Source of the DNA: Streptomyces termitum
Lineage (GTDB): Bacteria > Actinomycetota > Actinomycetes > Streptomycetales > Streptomycetaceae
NCBI RefSeq assembly: GCF_014650175.1
Contig: NZ_BMUL01000011.1
Location: 63,841-127,840 of the forward strand
Length of the DNA stretch: 64,000 nucleotides
Direction of reading: 5' to 3'
A program made the translations under genes and the position numbers. Shown piece by piece: positions 17,201 to 27,603 of the stretch (position 1 is its first letter; each line of letters starts with the position of its first letter). The notes under the pieces were generated by a model. That model saw only the letters and a list, made by a program, of their open reading frames with translations. It was not told the origin of the DNA and searched no databases.

Positions 17201-17454
17201 TGGAGCAGGAGATCGCCGGGATCTGGCACGAGCTGCTGCCCGACGCCGAGATCGGACGCGAGGACAGCTTCTTCACGATCGGCGGCACCTCGCTGACCCT
17301 GACCCGCCTCCACGAACGCGTCGACGGGCGCTACCCCGGCGCGCTCCGGCTCGTCGACCTCTTCCGGCTCCACACGGTCGCCGCGATCGCCGGCGCCCTC
17401 GAAGAGACCGGCGCCGCCGCGCCGGCCGCCGCCGACCTCAGCTTCCGACTCTGA
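11212..17454 (+). CDS. Nonribosomal peptide synthetase, C-A-T-C-A-T
   Basis: A 2080-residue dimodular NRPS. Module 1: C domain with HHIVTDG (136-142), A domain with YTSGSTGRPKG from Y604, carrier Ser982 (GGHSL). Module 2: C domain with HHVVADA (1172-1178; the final Gly is Ala), A domain with YTSGSTGTPKG from Y1641, carrier Ser2027 (GGTSL). Reading the ten-residue code by alignment to GrsA gives D-L-F-N-N-A-L-T-Y for A1, which I recall for Ala, and D-A-W-T-V-A-A-V-C for A2, the Phe family. No epimerase or TE is present, so the chain passes to the next protein. The ATG at 11212 has GAGG 11 nt upstream; GTG 11224 is possible. A leading C domain implies an acylated or formylated start, or an upstream donor. 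Confidence 0.9.
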   Translation: MTPDVTAPFPTSSAQQRLWFLQERHPDGLAYTVTEAVRLRGPLDTGALRDALAAVVARHDQLRAVFDARGGELTQRVVPAAEHPFVLARHTVAPGGVADWLAAETAVPFDLSKGPLFRMSLLELGGDTWVLALVVHHIVTDGWSAELFFREAESAYRRLVEGAEPRWDRPAGDYREAVAGERRRLESAGHARRLDEAAASLAGAPLTLDLPRDASAATEPAPAAVHRDRLPDELVKSVEVYAAECGATPFMLYAAAYAVLLSRWTGQDEVVFGLPAAGREDTAAHTTYGLFVNTLPLRVRIGAEDRWNGLVERVRDAALTTYAHADVPLDRLAARLGGLPLQALLVVQPDDVPLPDLPGVTAARLHVAPHHTKFDLLLQVDRGRFAPVDGGEAEHGTFAALEYRADTLGAGPAARMLEQWRLILEAMVAHPDAYVSAPSADRALLAPSLRLDPAPEALDPVTAFARHAVERPAAPAVWTGHDPLDYAGLAGRVGALQRALAEAGITAGDHVGVCLRRTPDLVAALMAVVRAGAAYVPLDAAYPAERLSFIARDARCAVVLTEPETRSALPEDVGPRLDVTTVPAAAELPGTVPAHPESVAYLIYTSGSTGRPKGVAIPHRALRAFLGWAAGHYAPEDLSVVLAGTSVSFDLSVFEVFLPLATGGSLRLVDNVLQLAEQPGAEPTLINTVPSAMTELLRADALPASVRVVNLAGEPLPRTLTDAVHAHAPHARVLNLYGPSEDTTYSTWYEVPRGAAEEPLIGLPVAGTNAYVLDARLRPVPAGADGELFLGGLGVAQGYLDRPGLTAERFLPDPFSGVPGARMYRTGDRVRTTEDGGLRYLGRYDHQVKLRGFRIETGEIESRAREVDGVAQALVVLRDVAGSPHLVCYWTGGAAADDVRSALTAALPAHMVPGHWVPLDAFPLNANGKIDRAALPGPAHGTGETAGPATDTEREVAALMSGLTGAGPLGPDADFFALGGHSLLAMQLTAGVRDGLGAEIALADVFRDRTVRALAARIDGALAQEAVLPPLRRREGDGPAPLSFAQERMWLVEQLRPGSSMLNIGVAVRTTGALDRAALDRALHSLTARHEALRLRIGRDADGVLRQRAADHRRTPARQLSSDGPDTTVRLLRDALAEPFDLATEVPARWLLVEEPAAADGRPRHVLALVIHHVVADAWSLRVLLDELFRDYAALAAGRQPDTAPPLSALDHATWQRHHLDRPALARRDLAHWTERLAEPPERLRLAFDHPPAEAVSYRGARLTRRVSGEAVERLLALGREAGATPFMSVLAVYQGLVSRLSGQDDIVVGTPIANRDQTGTEHLVGCLLNTLALRSDHSGSPSYRTLLDRARQECLTAFTHQQTPFELVVSALGAERTVEHTPVFQTMFVLDGTATPVPGAPGLETERFDVPPVATQYDVTLMVGRDAHGWHATWDYRTDLFEAATVACYADCFEALLAQAGRHPDAPLGGLPLSTPERERHAVGRGRPPATPVPATLPALFAERVAAHPDAPALQDDDGVLTYRELDRAADRLAARVAALGVRPDDRVAIVLPRSRASVTAVLAVAKAGAAFLCLDPALPAERMEWIARDAGVRLRITDAALADRLPGTVPAVRVDEEPAGTPPAPSPALTPEHLAYVIYTSGSTGTPKGVLLAHRGLAQLRDLHRTAFGAGPGSHVLQYAPYSFDASVWECVMGLLTGACLHLTHPDRLLPGAPLERTLAERSITHLTMPPSNLAMLHTLPESLRHLVLAGEAFPAELAQRWGGAVHLWNAYGPSEATVCGTVQDCAELPPGHSPGIGNAFPGAEAYVMDAALNPLPPGVPGELHLGGQGLARGYLDRPALTAEKFVPHPFPTTPGERLYRTGDLARLTADGTIEFLGRIDDQIKLRGIRVEPGEIERTLAALDPRIDDTAVLVSGSGGDQHLVGFVAGPEGLDPEALREALTGRLPGYMVPAWIDRLDAFPLTGNGKLDRRALARAAEGRRRRTAPPAPPRGPLEQEIAGIWHELLPDAEIGREDSFFTIGGTSLTLTRLHERVDGRYPGALRLVDLFRLHTVAAIAGALEETGAAAPAAADLSFRL

Positions 17455-17465
17455 TGAGGCCCTCC

Positions 17466-20400
17466 ATGGACCGTGCCCCCGCCCAGCCCATCGCCGTCGT
17501 GGGCATCGCCGCCGCCCTCCCGGGCGCCGGCGGTGACCAGGACCGCCTCGCCGCCCTCCTGGAGGAGCGGGCCGACCTCGTCCGCCCCGTCCCCGAGGAC
17601 CGGCGCCGCGACGCCGGCATCGCGCCCGGCACCGCCCTGTCCGAGGCCGCCCTGCTGGACCGCGTCGACGTCTTCGACCACGCCTGGTTCGGCCTCTCGC
17701 TCCGCGAGGCCCGGCAGATGGACCCGCAGCAGCGGCTCCTCCTCGAACTGACCTGCCGGGCCGTCTGGGACGCCGGCCGCCCCCTGTCCGACCTGCGCGG
17801 CAGCCGTACCGCGGTGGTCTTCGGGGCCGGCCGCGAGACGTACTCCGAGCTGATCGACCCGGCGGACGCGCCGCTGGTCACCGGGCTCCTGCCGGCCGCC
17901 CAGGCGGGCCGGGTGGCCCATCTGCTCGACCTGCGCGGCCCCGTCCTCACCGTCGACACCGCCTGTTCGTCCTCGCTCGCCGCCGTGCACGAGGCGTGCC
18001 GCCGGCTCGCCCACGGCGAGGCCGACTGGGCCGTCACCGGTGGCGTACGCGTCCTGTGCGACCCTCCGGAGACCGCCGCGCCCGGCGCCGAGGGCATCGT
18101 GTCGCCCGGCGGCCGGGCCCGCAGCTTCGACGCCGCCGCCGACGGCACCGGACTCGGCGAGGGCGGCGCGGTCTTCCTCCTGAAGACCCTGGCCCGCGCC
18201 GAGGAGGACGGCGACCCGGTGCACGCCGTGATCCTCGGCGGCGCCGTCAACCACGACGGCGGACGCAGCAACGGCTTCGCCGCGCCCAGCGCCCAGGCCC
18301 AGGAGGACCTGCTCCTGGAGGCGTGGCGGGCGGCCGGCGTCCACCCCCACTCGATCGGCCTCGTGGAGGCGCACGGCACCGGCACCCGGCTCGGCGACCC
18401 CATCGAGTTCGAGGCCCTCACCGCGGCCTTCGCCCGCCGCACCGAGCGCACCGGCTTCTGCGTCCTCAGCTCCCTCAAGTCCAACATCGGACACCTCGAC
18501 TCGGCGGCCGGCGCGGCCTCGCTGTACAAGGCCGTGGTGGCGCTGCGCACCGGGCGCCGCTACGCCTCCGCCCACTTCACCGAGCCCAATCCGCTGCTCG
18601 ACACCGGCCGTTCGGCGCTCCGGCTCTCCTCGCGGACCGAACCCTGGGAGGGGTCCGCGCCGCGCCGCGCCGGCGTGAGCGCCTTCGGTCTCACCGGCAC
18701 CAACGTGCACCTCGTCCTGGAACAGGCCGCCGACGTGCCCCGGGAGCCCCTGGCCGGGCCCCGCCGGGTCCTCGTCCCGCTCTCCGCGCGCGGCGAGGCG
18801 CCGCTGCGCCGGCACGCCGCCCGGCTCGCCGCCCACCTGCGGGCCCGTCCCGAGCCGGAGACGCTGGCCGACCTGGCCTTCGTGCAGGCCACCGGGCGCG
18901 ACCACGAGCGGTGGCGGGCCTGCGTCATCGCCGGAAGCGCGCAGGAGGCGGCCGAGGCGCTGGAGCGGATCGCCTCGGGCGCCGCCCCGGTCGCCTGCGC
19001 CCCGGACGCCACCGCCGTCGTCACCCTGCTGTCCCACGAGGACGCGCCCGCCCGGGGGACGGCCGCCTCCTGGGTCCGGGCGCTGCCCGCCCTGGCCGGC
19101 GCGCACGCCGAGGGCCTGGCCGCGGTGTCCGGCGCCCCCGGGGCCGTCCGCGAGGCGGCGGAGCTGCTGCTCGACCGGCTGACACCGGTGCGGGCCCTCG
19201 TCGCGGCCGGGGTGTCCGACCGCATCGTGATCGGGCACGGGTCCGGCAACCTCCTGGTCGACCTGCTGCGCGGCGAGACCGACCTGCCGACCGCCGCCCG
19301 CGTGCCCGCGCCGCCGGAGCCGGTCGCCGACCCCGACCCCCGGCGCACCGAGGCCGCCTTCGCCACCATCGGCGCGCAGGGCGACCCGGTCTTCGTCGTC
19401 CCCTGGTCCGGTCGGCTGGCCCGGCTCGCCGGCGAGCTCGCCCCCCGTCAGCGGGGCGTCCTGGTGGACGCGGCCACTGGCGCCGAGGAGCCGCGCGACC
19501 GGCTCCTCGGCGTCCTGGCCGCCCTGTACGAGGCCGGTGCCGACCTGGACTGGGCGCGCGGTGTCCGCTTCCTCGGCGGCTACGGGCGGCGGGCGCCGGT
19601 GCCGACCGACCTGTTCGAGCCGACCCGCTGCTGGGTCGAGCCCCGGCCCCGCGGCACCGTCCCGGCGGATCCCGCTCCCGCCGCCGCTGCCCCGGCGGAG
19701 GAGCCGTCGCGGCTCGCCGAGCAGGACGGCACCGACGCCGAGCGGAAGCTCGCCGCCATCTGGTGCTCCCTCCTGGGCACCGAGACGGTCGGCCGCGAGG
19801 ACGACTTCTTCGACCTCGGCGGCGACTCCCTGATGCAGGTCCAGCTGGGCAACGCCGTCGAGCAGGACTTCGGCCACGACCTGCCCTTCGACACCGTCTA
19901 CGACCATCCGCGGCTGGGCGAGCTCGCCGCCCACCTCGCCGGTCTCGCCTCCGCCGCGCCGCCGGAGGAGGAGGCCGCCGCGCCCCGGGGCCCGGTCCAC
20001 GACCCCGCCCGCGACCGGGCTCCGGCCACCCACTCGCAGCGCCGGATGTGGCTGCTCCAGCAGCTCGACGCCGGCTCCGGCGCCTACAACGTGTCGACCG
20101 CCTTCGCCCTCGACGGGCCCGTCGACGCCGGGCTGCTGGAACGCGCGCTGGAGGGGCTCGCCGCCCGCCACGACGTGCTGCGGACCCGGCTCGTCCTGGA
20201 GGACGGGGAACTCGTCCAGCGGGTGGAGCCCACCGGCGGCTGGGAGTTCGAGGCCGCCGACGCCGACGCGCCGGACACGGACGCCGACGCGCTGCTGCGG
20301 GAACACGCCGGCCGCCCCTTCGACCTGGCCCGGCCCGGCGCGGCCCGCGCGCTGCTGCTGGCCGGCCGGGACCGCTCGTACCTCCAGCTCGTCCTGCACC

Positions 20401-21332
20401 ACGCGGTGTGCGACGAGTGGTCGATGAACCTCGTCCTGGAGGAGCTGACCCGGGACTACGCGACGCTCCGGGCCGGCGGCACCCCGCCGGGCCGTGGCGG
20501 GGAGCCGCAGTTCGCCGACTGGGCGGCCTGGGAGCACGGCCTCGACGGCACCCCCGCGCAGGAGGAGGACGTCCGCTACTGGCGGGAGGCGCTGGCCGGT
20601 GCGCCGACCACGCTGGAGCTGCCGACGGACCGGCCGTACGGCGCCCAGCAGGACTACGCCGGCTCCTGGCTCCCGGTGCGCGTCGACGCCGGCACCACGG
20701 CCCGGATGCGCGAGGCGGCGCGCGCGGCGGGCGGCACCCTGTACGCCTGGCTGACCACCGCGTACGCGGCCTGGCTGGCCCGGCTGACCCAGACCGAGGA
20801 CTTCCTGATCGGCGTGCCGGTGGCCGGCCGCCACCGGGCCGAGGCCGAACCGCTCCTCGGCTGCTTCGTCAACACGCTTCCGGTACGGGTCGACGCCAGT
20901 GGCGACCCGACCTTCGCCGAGCTGTTCGGCCGGGTCCGCGAGGCCCTCTCGGGCGCCTTCGGCCATCAGCGCCGCCCCTTCGACGCGCTGGTCGACGAGC
21001 TCGGCGTGGCCCGCGACGCGTCCCGGCCGCCGCTCGTCCAGACCGTGCTCTCGCTCCAGTCCGGCGCGGAACCCGGCGACGGCGTGCGCCACCGGCTCGA
21101 CGGGCTGCCGATGCGCCCGGTCGAACAGGAGGGCTCGGTCGCCTGGTTCGACGTGTCGGCCGTCCTGTGGGAGGCCGACGGCGGACTCGGCGGGATCCTC
21201 GCCTACCGCACCACGCTCTTCGAGGAAGCCACCGTCAAGGGCTTCCGCCAGGACTGGCTGGCCCTCGCCGAGGCCGGCCTGGACCGACCCCACGCATCCA
21301 TCCACGACCTGCTCGCCGACGACGCATGGTGA
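17466..21332 (+). CDS. Hybrid PKS-NRPS protein, KS-(vestigial AT)-T-C
   Basis: A 1288-residue protein. The ketosynthase is intact: Cys167 in DTACSSS, His303 in EAHGTGT, His343 in NIGHLDS. The usual post-KS linker follows, but the acyltransferase is reduced to roughly 150-200 residues: the only trace of the nucleophile motif is GHGSG (590-594) instead of GHSxG, and no RxxQ or Met/His specificity region is recognisable before the post-AT linker. Then a carrier (GGDSL, Ser788) and a complete C domain with HHAVCDE (978-984) at the very C-terminus, with no A-T behind it. It should extend the NRPS-bound chain by one C2 unit, loaded in trans. I chose ATG 17466 (GAGG 6 nt upstream); ATG 17454 overlaps the previous stop but lacks a ribosome site. 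Confidence 0.85.
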   Translation: MDRAPAQPIAVVGIAAALPGAGGDQDRLAALLEERADLVRPVPEDRRRDAGIAPGTALSEAALLDRVDVFDHAWFGLSLREARQMDPQQRLLLELTCRAVWDAGRPLSDLRGSRTAVVFGAGRETYSELIDPADAPLVTGLLPAAQAGRVAHLLDLRGPVLTVDTACSSSLAAVHEACRRLAHGEADWAVTGGVRVLCDPPETAAPGAEGIVSPGGRARSFDAAADGTGLGEGGAVFLLKTLARAEEDGDPVHAVILGGAVNHDGGRSNGFAAPSAQAQEDLLLEAWRAAGVHPHSIGLVEAHGTGTRLGDPIEFEALTAAFARRTERTGFCVLSSLKSNIGHLDSAAGAASLYKAVVALRTGRRYASAHFTEPNPLLDTGRSALRLSSRTEPWEGSAPRRAGVSAFGLTGTNVHLVLEQAADVPREPLAGPRRVLVPLSARGEAPLRRHAARLAAHLRARPEPETLADLAFVQATGRDHERWRACVIAGSAQEAAEALERIASGAAPVACAPDATAVVTLLSHEDAPARGTAASWVRALPALAGAHAEGLAAVSGAPGAVREAAELLLDRLTPVRALVAAGVSDRIVIGHGSGNLLVDLLRGETDLPTAARVPAPPEPVADPDPRRTEAAFATIGAQGDPVFVVPWSGRLARLAGELAPRQRGVLVDAATGAEEPRDRLLGVLAALYEAGADLDWARGVRFLGGYGRRAPVPTDLFEPTRCWVEPRPRGTVPADPAPAAAAPAEEPSRLAEQDGTDAERKLAAIWCSLLGTETVGREDDFFDLGGDSLMQVQLGNAVEQDFGHDLPFDTVYDHPRLGELAAHLAGLASAAPPEEEAAAPRGPVHDPARDRAPATHSQRRMWLLQQLDAGSGAYNVSTAFALDGPVDAGLLERALEGLAARHDVLRTRLVLEDGELVQRVEPTGGWEFEAADADAPDTDADALLREHAGRPFDLARPGAARALLLAGRDRSYLQLVLHHAVCDEWSMNLVLEELTRDYATLRAGGTPPGRGGEPQFADWAAWEHGLDGTPAQEEDVRYWREALAGAPTTLELPTDRPYGAQQDYAGSWLPVRVDAGTTARMREAARAAGGTLYAWLTTAYAAWLARLTQTEDFLIGVPVAGRHRAEAEPLLGCFVNTLPVRVDASGDPTFAELFGRVREALSGAFGHQRRPFDALVDELGVARDASRPPLVQTVLSLQSGAEPGDGVRHRLDGLPMRPVEQEGSVAWFDVSAVLWEADGGLGGILAYRTTLFEEATVKGFRQDWLALAEAGLDRPHASIHDLLADDAW

Positions 21333-21352
21333 CGGAACCCCAGGAGACAGAA

Positions 21353-22702
21353 ATGCACGAAAGCCACATCGGGCGCAACCTGGACCGAGGCATCGCGACG
21401 CTGCGCCGGGACGACCCCGAGCTCTTCGAACTGCTGGAGCGCGAGCACGTGCGCCAGACGGAGACGCTGTCCCTGGTCGCGTCCTCCGGCGGCACCGACG
21501 CCTCGGTGATGGCGGTCGTCGGTTCGAGCATCGTCAACGTCACGGCCGAGGGCTACCCGGGCAAGCGGTACCACGCCGGCTGCCGGTACGTGGACCAGGC
21601 CGAGGAGCTGGCGATCTCCCGCGCCAAGCGGGTCTTCGGCGCCCGGTACGTCAACGTCCAGCCGCACTGCGCCAGTTTCGCCAACCACACCGTGATGCAG
21701 GCCCTCCTGAAGCCGGGCGACAGCGTCCTCGGCATGGCCCTCGACCAGGGCGGCCACCTCACCCACGGCTCGCCGGTCAACCTCAGCGGCAAGCTCTTCG
21801 ACGTCCACAGCTACGGCCTCGACGCGAAGGGCCTCATCGACTACGGGCAGCTGCGCGAACTGGCCCAGGAGCACCGGCCGCGGCTCGTCGTCTGCGGCAC
21901 CACCTCCTACACCCGGATCGTCGACTTCGACCGCATCCGGGCGATCGCCGACGAGGTCGGCGCCTACGTCCTCGCCGACGTCACCCACATCGCCGGCCTC
22001 GTCGCCGCGGGGCTGCACCCCAGCCCCATCGACGCCGCCCACTTCACCACCACCTGCACCTTCAAGCAGCTGTACGGCCCCCGCGGCGGCCTGATCATGT
22101 CGGGCCGCGACGCCGACCACGTCCCCGCGGGCGGCACGCGCAGCCTGTCCCAGCTCATCCAGAGCGCGGTCTTCCCGCTCATGCAGGGCTCCCCCGAGGT
22201 GCACACCATCGCGGCGAAGGCACGCGCCATGGGCCGGCTCCTCCAGCCCGAGTTCAAGGAGCTGGCCGCGCGCATCCGCACCGACTCCGACGCCCTCGCG
22301 GCCTCGCTGTCGCGCCGGGGCTACGAGGTGATCGGCGGCGGCACCGACAACCACATCGTGCTCTTCCGGGTGCCGCCGCACCTCGACGGCCGCGCCGCCG
22401 AACGCGCCCTGGAGACCTGCCACATCCTCGTCAACAAGAACAAGATCCCCGGTGACACGCGCGGCGCCACCGTCGCCAGCGGCGTCCGCCTCGGCAGCAA
22501 CACCGTCGCCCTGCGGGGCATGGGGCCGGAGCAGATGGAACGCTGCGTCTCCCTCATCGACACCGTCCTCACCGAGGCCCGCGCCCTCCCCGGCGGCGAG
22601 GTGGAACTGCCCGGCGAGGTCCGCGAGCGGACCGTCGCCGCCGTGCGAGACCTCTGCCGCGCCTTCCCGCTGCCGTACGCCACGGCCACCGAGAACCTCT
22701 AG
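21353..22702 (+). CDS. SHMT-like PLP enzyme (possible transaldolase or aldolase)
   Basis: A 449-residue fold-type I enzyme clearly of serine hydroxymethyltransferase ancestry: AEGYPGKRYHAGCRYVD, QPHCASFANH, GGHLTHGSPVNLSGK, ADVTHIAGLVAAG and the PLP lysine K238 in CTFKQLYGPRGG. Two features separate it from true GlyA. The SHMT motif A-S-E-N-F, whose Glu is essential for folate one-carbon chemistry, reads ASSGG (Ser45 for Glu), and the His before the PLP lysine is Phe. Thr aldolase/transaldolase-type C-C bond chemistry giving a beta-hydroxy-alpha-amino acid is therefore more likely than THF-dependent serine synthesis. AGGAGA precedes the ATG by 6 nt. It lies 20 bp after the PKS gene, within the operon. 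Confidence 0.82.
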   Translation: MHESHIGRNLDRGIATLRRDDPELFELLEREHVRQTETLSLVASSGGTDASVMAVVGSSIVNVTAEGYPGKRYHAGCRYVDQAEELAISRAKRVFGARYVNVQPHCASFANHTVMQALLKPGDSVLGMALDQGGHLTHGSPVNLSGKLFDVHSYGLDAKGLIDYGQLRELAQEHRPRLVVCGTTSYTRIVDFDRIRAIADEVGAYVLADVTHIAGLVAAGLHPSPIDAAHFTTTCTFKQLYGPRGGLIMSGRDADHVPAGGTRSLSQLIQSAVFPLMQGSPEVHTIAAKARAMGRLLQPEFKELAARIRTDSDALAASLSRRGYEVIGGGTDNHIVLFRVPPHLDGRAAERALETCHILVNKNKIPGDTRGATVASGVRLGSNTVALRGMGPEQMERCVSLIDTVLTEARALPGGEVELPGEVRERTVAAVRDLCRAFPLPYATATENL

Positions 22703-22716
22703 GGGCACCAGCACAC

Positions 22717-26714
<3,998 letters not shown>

Positions 26715-26718
<4 letters not shown>

Positions 26719-27551
26719 CCACCGCTCCGTCCGACGCGACCGCCGCGCCCGTGCGCCGCCTCGCGGTCCTCAACCTGATGCCGCAGGCCGAGATCTACCT
26801 CGACTACATGGCACAGGTGCTGCCCGCCGGGACCGATGTGCGCTGGCTCCGGGTCCGCAACCACCCCTACCGCAGCAGCGACCAGAAGATCCTCGCCGAC
26901 ACCCACCACTTCTACGACGAGACGACCCTGGAGGACTGCGACGCGCTCCTCCTCACCGGCGCGGCGATGGACCTCAACCCCGACTTCACCGCGGCCACCT
27001 ACTGGGACGAGGTCGTGGAGACCCTCCGGGACGCCGACGGACGCGTCGGTTCGATCGCGGGCGTCTGCTGGGGCGCGCAGGTCGTCGGAAAGGTCTTCTT
27101 CGATCTGGAGAAGCAGCATTTTCCGGCCAAGATCTCCGGCGTCATCGAGATGACCAACCTCGCCCCCGCCCACCCGCTGATGCGCGGCCTCGACGACCGC
27201 TACTGGCTCCCGCAGAGCCGGTACGCCCAGATGGAGCCGAAGGGCTTCGCCCAGGCGGTCGCCGACGGACGCCTCGTCCCGCTCGACTGGTCCGAGGAGT
27301 CCGGCCACACCACGGTGGTCTCCGCCGACGGCGCCTACCTGATGCTCCAGGGCCACCAGGACTACCCCACCGAGCGGCTGGCGGAGGAGTACTTCAACGC
27401 CCGGAAGAAGGGCCAGACGCCGCCCGTGCCCGTCAACTACGACCCGCACCGGCCGGTGAACCGCTGGCGCGCCAACAACCGCGCCTTCTTCGCCGCCTGG
27501 CTGGAGCAGGCCGCCGCCCGCAAGCGGGAGCCGCGGACCGCGGCGGTCTGA
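26715..27551 (+). CDS. MetA-like homoserine O-acyltransferase family protein
   Basis: A 278-residue protein of the MetA (homoserine trans-succinylase/acetylase) family, a class I glutamine-amidotransferase-like fold. It has the opening LAVLNLMPQAE, LLTGAAMDLNPDF, the nucleophile Cys118 in GVCWGAQ, and LMLQGHQDYPTERLAEEY near the C-terminus. In MetA the catalytic His is followed by x-Glu (H-P-E); here it reads His214-Gln-Asp216. Housekeeping methionine synthesis is not expected inside an NRPS operon. It more likely O- or N-acylates a hydroxy amino acid precursor, possibly the SHMT-like enzyme's product. The GTG overlaps the TGA of the NRPS gene (GTGA). Confidence 0.75.
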
Positions 27552-27603
27552 CGACCTCCCCCGGCACCATCCCGTACGAGCCCGATCCGAGGAGTGAGCC
27601 GCA

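Noticed and set aside
11089..17373. Very long open frames antisense to the NRPS and PKS genes (up to about 2,000 codons)
   Set aside because: They are by-products of third-position GC bias; their translations are Gly/Val/Glu/Arg-rich with no domain, and the sense strand encodes complete NRPS motifs.
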